Origin: Eubacteriales Family XIII. Incertae Sedis bacterium
GTDB taxonomy: Bacteria > Bacillota > Clostridia > Peptostreptococcales > Anaerovoracaceae
DNA length: 7,713 bases
Assembly: GCA_031272745.1 (NCBI GenBank)
Contig: JAISTF010000074.1
Span: forward strand, 1-7,713
Direction: 5' to 3'
A program made the translations under genes and the position numbers. Each line of letters opens with the position of its first letter. The first letter of the stretch is position 1. Shown here piece after piece: positions 1 to 6,513 of this stretch. A model generated the notes under the pieces. It saw only the letters and a program-made list of their open reading frames with translations, was not told the origin of the DNA and made no database searches.

Positions 1-1080
1 CACATCCACGCCGCGCCAGTCCGTCGTCCCCTTGAAGACGACCTTGCCGGGACCCGTGACATAGAACGTGTTGTCCAAGACCTGCGTATCCTGCAGCGTC
101 AGCGTGACGCCCGCCGCCACATTGAAATATGCCGGGTTGTTCGCGTTGTTGCCCGCGAAATAATGCTGGGTGTTGCCCTGCTTGCCGATGATGGTGAGGT
201 CTTTGGTAACGCTGATGGCGCGATCTCCGACGTCGTTTGAGTTGCACCAGGCATCGCCGTTCAGCGTGATGACGTCTCCGGCAACGGATCCGTTAGTCCC
301 GCCGTTCGTTTCCACGCGGTTCTTCAAAGCCGTCCACGAGCCCGCGAAGTAAGCCGCCATCGGTTCGATGCCGGACTTCGTCTTCCCGCTCTCTTCGGCG
401 GCGGCGGCCTCCGCGGCCGCGGCCGCTTCCTCGTCCGTCAGCGCGTCTTCTGCGGGCGTCTCGCCCTCGACGGGGGCCTCGCCCTCCGCGGCGGCCGGAT
501 CCGCGGTCTCATCCGCGGCGGGGGTGTCTTCCGCAGCGGCATCGTCCGCAGGCTTGGCCTCTTCCGCAGGCGCGGCATCCGTGTCTTCGGAGGCGGCCTC
601 CTCACCGCTCTCCTCGGAAACGTTTTCCGCCTTGTCGTACACGGCGGTATATAAAGTATCCAATGTGACGTTTTTCGTCGTGATTGCTTCGGGGGTCAGG
701 ATCTCCGACGTGCCGTCTCCGCTGACGATCTTCCAGCCGGCGAAGGCGTACCCGTCCCGCGCGGCCGGCGCAGCCGGTATGCCGCCCTGCGGCACGACGT
801 TGCCGTCCTTCACAAGAAGAGAGAACGTGGTCGTCCCGTCCTCGTAAGCATAGCCCTCAGGCAAATTGAACAGGACCGTATGCAAGGCCTGTTCCGTCTG
901 CTCTTCTCCTTGCGGCGCCGCCGTCGCGGCGCCCGTGTCTTGTGGGGCGCTGCCCCCGCTTGACCCGATGACGCTCACCGGCAGCGTGTACACGGCGACC
1001 GTGGCGACGGCGAGCACCAACGCCAAAAGTCGCGCAAAGGCGCGCGAAGTCAACATCGTTCCGTTTGAATCCTTATTCAT
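1..1080 (-). CDS. Secreted surface protein with InlB-type repeat and beta-helix region (3' end missing)
   Basis: Reading from ATG at 1080 gives 360 codons, open to the window edge, so the C-terminus is missing. Residues 1-17 are a short basic n-region (K3, R13, R17). Residues 18-38 are a hydrophobic stretch (LLALVLAVATVAVY...) typical of a Sec signal peptide or membrane anchor. Residues about 67-148 look like an InlB/'Listeria-Bacteroides' repeat: a starting VLFNLPEGYAY, then RDGYAFAGWK, ending in LYTAVY. Residues about 150-235 are a low-complexity Ala/Glu/Asp/Pro linker. From about 240 the sequence (GSWTALKNRVE, DVITLNGDAW, VTLTLQDTQV, KVVFKGTTDW) resembles the N-terminal cap and first turns of a pectate-lyase-like right-handed beta-helix, as in many large adhesin-like proteins of gut Firmicutes. 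The start has a GGGGTG ribosome site 7 nt upstream; ATG at 1056 (codon 9) is a less likely alternative. It has its own promoter. No cell-wall anchor can be checked because the end is absent. The exact ligand or function is unknown. Confidence 0.82.
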   Translation of the reverse strand, partial: MNKDSNGTMLTSRAFARLLALVLAVATVAVYTLPVSVIGSSGGSAPQDTGAATAAPQGEEQTEQALHTVLFNLPEGYAYEDGTTTFSLLVKDGNVVPQGGIPAAPAARDGYAFAGWKIVSGDGTSEILTPEAITTKNVTLDTLYTAVYDKAENVSEESGEEAASEDTDAAPAEEAKPADDAAAEDTPAADETADPAAAEGEAPVEGETPAEDALTDEEAAAAAEAAAAEESGKTKSGIEPMAAYFAGSWTALKNRVETNGGTNGSVAGDVITLNGDAWCNSNDVGDRAISVTKDLTIIGKQGNTQHYFAGNNANNPAYFNVAAGVTLTLQDTQVLDNTFYVTGPGKVVFKGTTDWRGVDV

Positions 1081-1249
1081 CGATTTACACCCCTATCGAA
1101 TCACATACAACGAAATAGCACGTCAAAACACGTAAAAGAAACTATCCAATTGTACGCAAAAGAGTTTTCCCACCCAGTCAGGAAAACCTTATTTTTGAAT
1201 GCCCCCTTCCAGCCCCAGTCCGCCGGAATTGAAAAGAAAATATGGATTT
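1081..1249 (-). promoter_or_regulatory. Long 5' leader of the surface protein gene, with two similar hairpins
   Basis: The inferred transcript starts near 1249 and leaves about 169 nt before the ATG at 1080. Hairpin 1 has arms 1228-1223 (TTCCGG) and 1212-1207 (CTGGAA), with one G-U pair and a 10-nt loop. Hairpin 2 has arms 1188-1181 (GGTTTTCC) and 1170-1163 (GGAAAACT), with one G-U pair and a 10-nt loop. Both loops contain GACTGGG. The leader ends with the ribosome site GGGGTG at about 1093-1088. It matches no riboswitch family I recognise. Regulatory function is an inference from length and paired structure; chance pairing is possible. Confidence 0.4.
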
Positions 1250-1255
1250 TGTGAC

Positions 1256-1284
1256 ATTATAGAAGAAAAAATAATAAAAGTCAA
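1256..1284 (-). promoter_or_regulatory. Sigma-A type promoter for the surface protein gene
   Basis: On the minus strand a -35 box TTGACT (1284-1279, five of six consensus bases) is followed by a 17-nt spacer and a perfect -10 box TATAAT (1261-1256). The spacer is T-rich. Transcription is expected to begin near 1249. The -35 box shares bases with the 3' arm of the ileS terminator, so the downstream gene is rebooted immediately after the operon ends. Confidence 0.85.
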
Positions 1285-1325
1285 CCGACTTTCAAAAAAA
1301 ACTCAGAAAGCTTTGAAACCGGTTG
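1262..1325 (-). terminator. Rho-independent terminator after ileS
   Basis: The stem begins one base after the ileS stop codon. The 5' arm CAACCGGTTTCAAA (1325-1312) pairs with the 3' arm at 1296-1282 (TTTGAAA, a bulged G, T, then CGGTTG), giving about 14 pairs with one G-U pair and one bulge. The loop is about 15 nt and T-rich. A T-rich tract (1279-1262, mostly T with a few A and C) follows. Because the loop is large and the tail is interrupted by A, termination may be incomplete. Confidence 0.7.
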
Positions 1326-4300
1326 TCACACCTTCCGGATCGCGATGCGCGCGGCGCGGCCGTTGAGGTCGACGTCCTGCACGGCGGTCATGTCCGCGGT
1401 GATGCTCCCGAGCGCGTCCGCGAGCGTTTCCTTCTTTATATACGCCGCGTACTCGCCCGCCATGCCGGCGATTTCGCTCCCGCCTTCTTCCGAATAACCG
1501 ATCTCGATCCGATCCATCATCTCCAATCCCGCGCTTTTGCGCATTTGCTGCACTTTGCTGACGAATTCGCGCGCAAGGCCCTCCTGCACGAGCGCGGGCG
1601 TCAGCGTCGTGTCGAGGATGACGAAGAGCCCGCCTTCCATGCCGACCGCGAAGCCCTCTTTCGCGGAGACCTTCACGTCGACGAGATCCGCCGTGACATT
1701 CACCGTTTCGCCGTCCACACGCAACGCAGCCCCGGCACCCGCGCCGCCTTCCAACGCCGCCACAAACTTCACGGCATCGCCTCCCGAAAGCCCCGCGAGC
1801 GCCGCCGCAAACGCCTTCACCTTCGGCCCGAACACCGGCCCCGCCGCCTTGAAATTCGGCTTGAGCACATAGTCCATATACGCCGAGGCGTCCTCCGCGA
1901 AGCGCACTTCGCGAATGTTCAGTTCTTCCATGACGAGGTCTTCCATCCCGCCGACCTGCTCGCGATACCGTCCGTCGACGAGCACCGCAGGCAGCGGTTG
2001 GCGCACCTTGAGCCGCTCCTTCTCGCGCACCGCGCGCCCGAGCGACACGATGCCGCGCACGATCTCCATGCGATCCTCCAGCACGGGGTCCAAATCGTCC
2101 TCCCGCGCCTCCGGAAACGCCTCCAAATGCACGGAGTCTCCGTCGGTCAGATTCAAAAACATCTCTTCCGCGACAAACGGCGCGAACGGCGCCATCAATT
2201 TCGCCACCGTCACGAGCACCTCGTACGTCGTCGCGTACACCGCCTTCTTGTCGTCCGTCAGTTCGCTGCCCCAAAACCGCCGCCGTGACCGCCGGATGTA
2301 CCAGTTCGACAAATCCTCCACGACGAACTCCGAGATCCGCCGCGTCGCGTGCATATGGTCGTACGCGTCCATGTCCGCCCGCACCCCGGCAACCACCCCG
2401 GCCAACCGGGAAAGCACCCACCGGTCCGCTTCCGATTTCAGAACCGGCGAACCAAGCCATGCCCGCGGGTCGATGCCGTCCTGGTTCGCATACAACACAA
2501 AAAACTTGTACACATTCCGCAGCGTTCCGAAAAATCCCGCCGCCGTCTCCGCAAGCCCCTCTTCATCGAACTTCGTCGGCACCCACGCCGGCGACGTCGA
2601 CAGCAGGTACCACCGCACCGCGTCCGCGCCGTATTTGTCGAACATCGCAAACGGGTCGACCGTGTTGCCCTTCGACTTGCTCATCTTCTCCCCGTTTTTG
2701 TCGAGGATCAAATCGTTCACGAGGCAGCTCCTGTACGACGCCCGCCCCGCGTCCGCCGCCGCCCGCTCGCCCGGCGCCCGCTCGCGCCCGCGCTCCACAA
2801 ACGTCGAAATCGCCATCAGCGAATAGAACCACCCGCGCGTCTGGTCGATGCCCTCGCAGATGAAATCCGCGGGGAACAGCTTCCCGTAAAACTCGTCCGC
2901 GTGCTCGAACGGGAAATGCTGCTGCGCGTACGGCATCGACCCCGAGTCAAACCAACAGTCCATCACCTCCGGCACGCGCGCCATCGCCCCGCCGCACTTC
3001 CCGCATTTCAAAGGCACCTCGTCAACGTACGGCCGGTGCAGCTCGATGTCGACCGCGCCGTCCGCCGTAAGCGGGATCTCGTGCCCCGCCGCGGCCGCCC
3101 GCTCCCGCAGCTCCGCGCGCGACCCGACGCACACGAGCTCGCCGCAGTCCGCGCAGCGCCAGATCGGAATCGGCGTCCCCCAATACCGCGTCCTGGAAAT
3201 CGCCCAGTCGTTCACGTTTTCGATCCAGTTGCCGAACCGCTTCTCCCCGACGAAATCCGGCACCCAATGCACGGCCGCGTTGTTGCGCACGAGGTCGTCT
3301 TTCAGCTTCGTCATCTCGATATACCAACTCGGCTTGGAGTAGTAGATCAGCGCCGTGCCGCACCGCCAGCAATGCGGGTAGTTGTGCGCCATTTTTGCCT
3401 TATTGAATAACTTCCCCGACTCTCCGAGCCATTTCACGATGTCCACCGCGAGGTCCTCGTCCGTCACGACGCGCCCCTTCCACGGCGTGTCCGTGTAGCG
3501 GCCGTCCTCGTCCACGGGATTCGGCACCGGCAGCCCGTACCGCCGGCCCGTCTGGTAGTCGTCTTCGCCGAAGGCCGGTGCAGTGTGCACGATGCCCGTG
3601 CCGTCCTCCTCGCCGACGTAGTCCGCGACCGTCACGTAGAACGCCTTCGTCCCCGCCTTCGCGCCCGCGTAGACGTCGACGAACGGCATCAGCTGCTCGT
3701 AGGCCATCCCTTCGAGCGCCGACCCGCGCACCGTTTCAAGCGCCTCGTACTGTCCCTCGCCGAGCACCGCGTCCGCCCGCGCCTTCGCGACCCAGAACAC
3801 GCGCCCCTCGAACGGGCCGTCCGTCATCCGCGCCTTCACATACTCGATGTCCGCCCCGACCGTCAAAGACACGTTCGACGCCAGCGTCCAGGGCGTCGTC
3901 GTCCACGCCAGAAAATATTCTCCCGCCGCCGTAGGGGCGGCATCCTGCCGCCCGCCGAGCCGGGAATCCTTCACGCGAAACATCACCGTCACCGTCAGCG
4001 TCGTGACCTCCTTGTACCCGAGCGACACCTCGTGCGACGCGAGCCCCGTCCCGCACCGGGGGCAGTACGGCAGGATCTTGTGCCCCTCGTAAATCAGCCC
4101 CTCGTCGAAGAACTTCTTGAGAATCCACCACCCCGTCTCGATGTAGTCGTTGTCGAGCGTGATGTACGGGTGGTCCATGTCTGCCATGAACCCCATCCGC
4201 CGGCTCATCTCACGCCACAGCCCCTCGTATTTGAAGACCGACTCGCGGCATTTCTCGTTGAACGCCGCGATCCCGTATTTCTCGATGTCCCCCTTCTCGA

Positions 4301-4604
4301 AGAACCCGAGCTCCTTTTCCACCTCGATTTCCACGGGCAGCCCGTGCGTGTCCCAGCCCGCCTTGCGCGGCACGTAGTAGCCCTTCATCGACCAATAGCG
4401 GTTCACGCTGTCCTTCAACGACCGCGCGATGACGTGGTGGATGCCCGGCTTGCCGTTCGCCGTCGGCGGCCCCTCGTAAAACACGAACGCCGGCCGGTCC
4501 TTGCGGCCCTCCGTGCACTTCTCCAGCAGCCCTTCCCGCTCCCACAGGTCCGCCTGCGCGCCCTGCACTTCCGCGATATTGCCTTCGTCCAATGCCTTAA
4601 ACAT
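1326..4604 (-). CDS. ileS: Isoleucyl-tRNA synthetase, type 2, with GIHH signature
   Basis: This cytoplasmic class I synthetase charges tRNA-Ile with isoleucine and edits mischarged valine. The protein has 1092 residues, longer than the ~920-940 of IleRS1 and in line with the long type-2 form. The Rossmann core opens with GPPTANGKPGIHH: the HIGH signature reads GIHH (54-57), followed by KAGWDTHGLPVE. Cys pairs at 181/184 and 412/415 suggest zinc sites. The CP1 editing domain shows WTTTPWTL (234-241) and HTAPAFGEDD (340-349). WFDSGS (551-556), DQTRGWFYS and KMSKS (640-644) complete the active site. An anticodon-binding region and a C-terminal extension follow. Residues 218-225 (GRQDAAPT) are encoded by a REP-like palindrome placed at the entry to CP1. 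ATG at 4604 overlaps the end of recX by 8 nt and has GAAGGGA upstream. There is no room for a T-box leader, so the gene depends on the upstream operon promoter. Confidence 0.97.
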   Translation of the reverse strand: MFKALDEGNIAEVQGAQADLWEREGLLEKCTEGRKDRPAFVFYEGPPTANGKPGIHHVIARSLKDSVNRYWSMKGYYVPRKAGWDTHGLPVEIEVEKELGFFEKGDIEKYGIAAFNEKCRESVFKYEGLWREMSRRMGFMADMDHPYITLDNDYIETGWWILKKFFDEGLIYEGHKILPYCPRCGTGLASHEVSLGYKEVTTLTVTVMFRVKDSRLGGRQDAAPTAAGEYFLAWTTTPWTLASNVSLTVGADIEYVKARMTDGPFEGRVFWVAKARADAVLGEGQYEALETVRGSALEGMAYEQLMPFVDVYAGAKAGTKAFYVTVADYVGEEDGTGIVHTAPAFGEDDYQTGRRYGLPVPNPVDEDGRYTDTPWKGRVVTDEDLAVDIVKWLGESGKLFNKAKMAHNYPHCWRCGTALIYYSKPSWYIEMTKLKDDLVRNNAAVHWVPDFVGEKRFGNWIENVNDWAISRTRYWGTPIPIWRCADCGELVCVGSRAELRERAAAAGHEIPLTADGAVDIELHRPYVDEVPLKCGKCGGAMARVPEVMDCWFDSGSMPYAQQHFPFEHADEFYGKLFPADFICEGIDQTRGWFYSLMAISTFVERGRERAPGERAAADAGRASYRSCLVNDLILDKNGEKMSKSKGNTVDPFAMFDKYGADAVRWYLLSTSPAWVPTKFDEEGLAETAAGFFGTLRNVYKFFVLYANQDGIDPRAWLGSPVLKSEADRWVLSRLAGVVAGVRADMDAYDHMHATRRISEFVVEDLSNWYIRRSRRRFWGSELTDDKKAVYATTYEVLVTVAKLMAPFAPFVAEEMFLNLTDGDSVHLEAFPEAREDDLDPVLEDRMEIVRGIVSLGRAVREKERLKVRQPLPAVLVDGRYREQVGGMEDLVMEELNIREVRFAEDASAYMDYVLKPNFKAAGPVFGPKVKAFAAALAGLSGGDAVKFVAALEGGAGAGAALRVDGETVNVTADLVDVKVSAKEGFAVGMEGGLFVILDTTLTPALVQEGLAREFVSKVQQMRKSAGLEMMDRIEIGYSEEGGSEIAGMAGEYAAYIKKETLADALGSITADMTAVQDVDLNGRAARIAIRKV
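3931..3953 (+). repeat. REP-like palindrome inside ileS (singlet)
   Basis: A GTAG tetranucleotide (3931-3934) is followed at once by GGGCGGCA-TCC-TGCCGCCC (3935-3953), a perfect 8-bp stem with a 3-nt loop. With the next base, 24 bases are identical to 7605-7628 inside recJ. GTAG followed by a GC-rich palindrome is the hallmark of REP sequences mobilised by RAYT (Y1 HUH) transposases; assignment to that class is an inference from form, since no transposase gene is in the window. On the ileS strand it encodes GRQDAAPT in frame. Confidence 0.75.
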
Positions 4605-5100
4605 GTCGCATCCCTTCCGTCACTTTTCTCACGACCGCATACGGGAACCCGCGCGACACGAGCCGCCGGATCACCTTCTCCTCCGCCTTCTGCGGTTCCT
4701 GCTCCCACAACGCCGCCGGAATCTCCCGCCGCCGCCTGTCCGCGACGGCCCGCGCCGCCTCTTCCTCCGCCTCGTCCGAATACAGCTCGTCGATCGTTTG
4801 CCGCGCGAGCTCGCCCGCAAATCCTTTGTTGCGCATCTCCTGCACGACGCGCAGCCGCCCGTGCCCCTTGCCGATGAGCATCCGCAGGTAGCGGCGCGCG
4901 AAAACCGCGTCGTTCAAATAACCAAGCTCCTCGAGTTTCGCGATCGCGGCATCCGCGACATCCTTCTCAAACCGCAGCTTTGCCAGCCGCTCCCGCACCT
5001 CGGCGACCGTCCGGTCCCGCCGCTCCAGAAACGTCAGCCCCTTCTCGAAGGCGTTGTCGGTCTCCGTCAGGCCGTCTGTTTTTCCGAGCAAATCGCCCAC
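4597..5100 (-). CDS. recX: Recombination regulator RecX
   Basis: RecX binds RecA filaments and limits their extension. The frame stays open much further upstream, but the best start is GTG at 5100, with AGGAGG seven nt before it; this gives 167 residues, a normal short RecX. Three-helix repeats typical of the family are visible: FLERRDRTVAEVRERL (24-39), LEELGYLNDAVFARRYL (56-72), then GKGHGRLRVVQEMRNKGF (77-94) and near the C-terminus VIRRLVSRGFPYAVVRKV. The start lies 34 nt inside the end of the PPTase gene, and the TAA stop (4599-4597) overlaps the ileS start by 8 nt, so translation is probably coupled on both sides. recX commonly sits beside recA; here it lies between a PPTase gene and ileS, with recJ the nearest recombination gene. 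Confidence 0.92.
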   Translation of the reverse strand: MGDLLGKTDGLTETDNAFEKGLTFLERRDRTVAEVRERLAKLRFEKDVADAAIAKLEELGYLNDAVFARRYLRMLIGKGHGRLRVVQEMRNKGFAGELARQTIDELYSDEAEEEAARAVADRRRREIPAALWEQEPQKAEEKVIRRLVSRGFPYAVVRKVTEGMRHV

Positions 5101-5651
5101 CGTATCTCCTCCTCGAACAGTCCGGAAACGATGCGTTCGTCCCCGAGCGTCGAAAACGCCCGCATCCCGCTGAAGATTCCGTCTCCGGTCCACTTCACAT
5201 ACGCCTCTTTCCGCGTCCAGACCCAGAAAAACCGCTCCGCCGCGGACATGCCTTCGCTGTCCGGCACCGCCGGCGCCCCGCCGTGCGCGTCGCCTGCCAC
5301 AAACGCCTGCTCCTCCTCGGAAAACCACCGTCGCGCGATCTTCTCGATGCCTTCCTCGCCCATCCGCGCGCGCGCCGGCACGTTCTCGCAGTCCACCCCG
5401 ACCTCACGGTCGGAAAAGCAGACCGCGCGGCAGCCCGTCGTGTCCGAGATCGAGAAATACACGCCGGCCAGCGCCTCGTCCGCGAAATACGGCTTGCCGT
5501 GCGGCCCGCGCCGGAAGGCGAATTCGCGACCGGCGTCAAAGGACGGCTGCCCGAGGTAGTCCGCGAGCGACTCCGCAAAAAACGCCCGAAAGCGGGCGTC
5601 CCTCTCCGCCTTCGCGGCTTGTGGATCCTCCCGCAAGAAGTAGTTACGCAC
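5067..5651 (-). CDS. 4'-phosphopantetheinyl transferase, Sfp-type
   Basis: The enzyme moves the 4'-phosphopantetheine arm of CoA onto a serine of acyl or peptidyl carrier proteins. The 194-residue product has the family's motifs in order: GPHGKPYF (49-56), FSISDT (66-71), VGVDCEN (84-90), WFSEEEQAF (109-117) and WTRKEAYVKWTGDGI (145-159). D87, E89 and E149 are the expected Mg ligands, with K148 and K153 in the W-x-x-KEA-x-x-K motif. The usual histidine of the (N/S)-x-SHS motif is Asp here (D70). The start is GTG at 5651, overlapping the rpoZ stop by 8 nt. No polyketide or peptide synthetase genes are in view; it may serve the fatty acid ACP or a distant cluster. It resembles Sfp rather than AcpS in pseudo-dimer length and motifs. 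Symbol left blank because the substrate is unknown. Confidence 0.92.
   Translation of the reverse strand: MRNYFLREDPQAAKAERDARFRAFFAESLADYLGQPSFDAGREFAFRRGPHGKPYFADEALAGVYFSISDTTGCRAVCFSDREVGVDCENVPARARMGEEGIEKIARRWFSEEEQAFVAGDAHGGAPAVPDSEGMSAAERFFWVWTRKEAYVKWTGDGIFSGMRAFSTLGDERIVSGLFEEEIRWAICSEKQTA
5109..5114 (-). promoter_or_regulatory. Ribosome binding site that fixes the recX start
   Basis: The minus strand reads GAGGAGGAGATACG immediately before GTG at 5100. The GGAGGA/AGGAGG core lies about seven nt from that GTG, within the last codons of the upstream PPTase gene. It supports GTG at 5100 over the much longer open frame that starts at 5328. Confidence 0.7.
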
Positions 5652-5898
5652 CGACCTCCTCCGGATCGAGATAGCCGTCGTCCGCGGCGGCGGCCGCAGC
5701 CGGAACCGGGCGCTTGTACGTGATCTCGCCGTCGAGGATCTCCTTCGCGGCGACGGACAGCGGCACGTTCGGGTCGGTCTCGACGAGCGCCGGCTTCCCC
5801 TCGATGAGGTCGCGCGCGCGCTTCGCCGCCATGATGACGAGCGTGTAACGGCTGTCGGCTTTTTCTTTGATTTCAGTGATCGACGGTTCCAGCAGCAT
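5644..5898 (-). CDS. rpoZ: DNA-directed RNA polymerase omega subunit
   Basis: Omega helps assemble and stabilise RNA polymerase by holding the beta-prime subunit. The 84-residue product fits the family length and shows the conserved core PSITEIKEKADSRYTLVIMAAKRARDL near the N-terminus (5-31), and LSVAAKEILDGEITYKRPV (47-65). The last 20 residues are an Ala-rich then acidic tail. ATG at 5898 has AGGAGG seven nt upstream (about 5911-5906). It begins 26 nt inside gmk, and the gmk-rpoZ order is widely conserved in bacteria, which supports both calls. Confidence 0.96.
   Translation of the reverse strand: MLLEPSITEIKEKADSRYTLVIMAAKRARDLIEGKPALVETDPNVPLSVAAKEILDGEITYKRPVPAAAAAADDGYLDPEEVGA
5655..5660 (-). 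promoter_or_regulatory. Ribosome binding site before the PPTase gene, unusually close
   Basis: AGGAGG (5660-5655) lies within the last rpoZ codons and only 3 nt before the GTG at 5651. That spacing is shorter than normal, and no better ATG, GTG or TTG exists nearby in this frame. Termination of rpoZ at 5644 and re-initiation on the overlapping GTG is the likely mode. Confidence 0.55.
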
Positions 5899-6481
5899 CT
5901 TTTTTCCTCCTGTTGCTTTCCACTTTCAAATGTTCCGCGCGGATGATCGCGCGCACGTCGTCCACGGCCCTCGCGAGCTTGTCGTTGACGACGGCATAGT
6001 CGTATTTTTCGCGGTAGGCCATCTCGCCCTCCGCCTTGGACAGCCGCAACGCGATCTTCTCCGGACTCTCCCCGCCGCGCTTTTCGATGCGGCGCTTGAG
6101 CTCCGCGAGCGACGGCGGCACCACGAAGATGAAGACCCCTTCGGGGTACGCCTCCCGCACCTGCATCGCGCCCTGCGTGTCGATCTCGAGGATCACGTCG
6201 CGTCCCTTCGCGAGGGCTTCCAGCGCGGGCTCCTTCGGCGTGCCGTAACGCTCGCCGTAGACTTCCGCGTGCTCGAAAAACCCGCCCGCGCGGGCGTGCG
6301 CCTCAAACCGCTCGCGGTCCGTGAAGTAGTAGTGCCGGCCTTCCTTCTCGCCGGGCCGCGGCGCGCGCGTCGTCATCGAAATCGAAAGCGTCGCGTCGAC
6401 ACGCTTCAACAGTTCCCTGCAAATCGTGCCTTTGCCCGTCCCCGACGGACCCGATATCACCACCAGCAACCCTTTCTCCAT
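5873..6481 (-). CDS. gmk: Guanylate kinase
   Basis: This cytoplasmic enzyme phosphorylates GMP to GDP with ATP, in guanine nucleotide synthesis and salvage. From ATG at 6481 the protein has 202 residues, the usual length. The P-loop is GPSGTGKGT (11-19). GMP-binding elements follow: SISMTTRAPRPGEKEG (33-48), YYF (51-53), E70 and YGTP (79-82), and ILEIDTQGAMQV (97-108). The lid region is RRIEKRGGESPEKIALRL. The frame opens one codon earlier with TTG at 6484, but GGAGG (6490-6486) is only 1 nt from TTG and 4 nt from ATG, so ATG is preferred. The last eight codons overlap rpoZ. Gmk is inhibited by (p)ppGpp in Firmicutes; whether that holds here cannot be read from the sequence. Confidence 0.97.
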   Translation of the reverse strand: MEKGLLVVISGPSGTGKGTICRELLKRVDATLSISMTTRAPRPGEKEGRHYYFTDRERFEAHARAGGFFEHAEVYGERYGTPKEPALEALAKGRDVILEIDTQGAMQVREAYPEGVFIFVVPPSLAELKRRIEKRGGESPEKIALRLSKAEGEMAYREKYDYAVVNDKLARAVDDVRAIIRAEHLKVESNRRKKDAAGTVDH

Positions 6482-6513
6482 CAATCCTCCGAAAGCGCAA
6501 CATCCGAACGATT

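Noticed and set aside
170..1135. Plus-strand frames in the first kilobase, including a Ser/Ala-rich one at 368-847
   Set aside because: They mirror the Ala/Glu linker of the minus-strand surface protein, which has a signal peptide, ribosome site and promoter; the plus strand has none of these.
1081..1325. tRNA, CRISPR repeats or a known riboswitch in the intergenic gap
   Set aside because: No cloverleaf, spaced direct repeats or recognised riboswitch consensus could be found on either strand.
1303..2460. Minus-strand frame of 385 codons ending at 1303
   Set aside because: It overlaps the C-terminal half of ileS in another frame; Gly/Arg-rich low-complexity product without family resemblance.
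1323..4877. Long plus-strand open frames opposite ileS (1323-2288, 2349-3410, 3585-4877)
   Set aside because: They are antisense to a clear ileS gene. Their products are rich in Arg, His and Pro, as expected from the reverse strand of GC-rich codons, and show no recognisable domain.
5101..5328. Upstream extension of recX to an ATG-type start at 5328
   Set aside because: The extra residues are Gly/Arg-rich, lie within the PPTase gene and do not resemble RecX. GTG at 5100 has a strong ribosome site and gives a normal length.
5582..5599. Hairpin ACGCCCG-AAAG-CGGGCGT in the PPTase gene
   Set aside because: A 7-bp stem is expected by chance in DNA this GC-rich. It lacks the GTAG head, has no second copy in the window and is inside a conserved reading frame.
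6283..6296. 14-nt palindrome CGCCCGCGCGGGCG in gmk
   Set aside because: It encodes ordinary Gmk residues (ARAGG) and is explained by GC-rich codon choice; no repeat elsewhere in the window.
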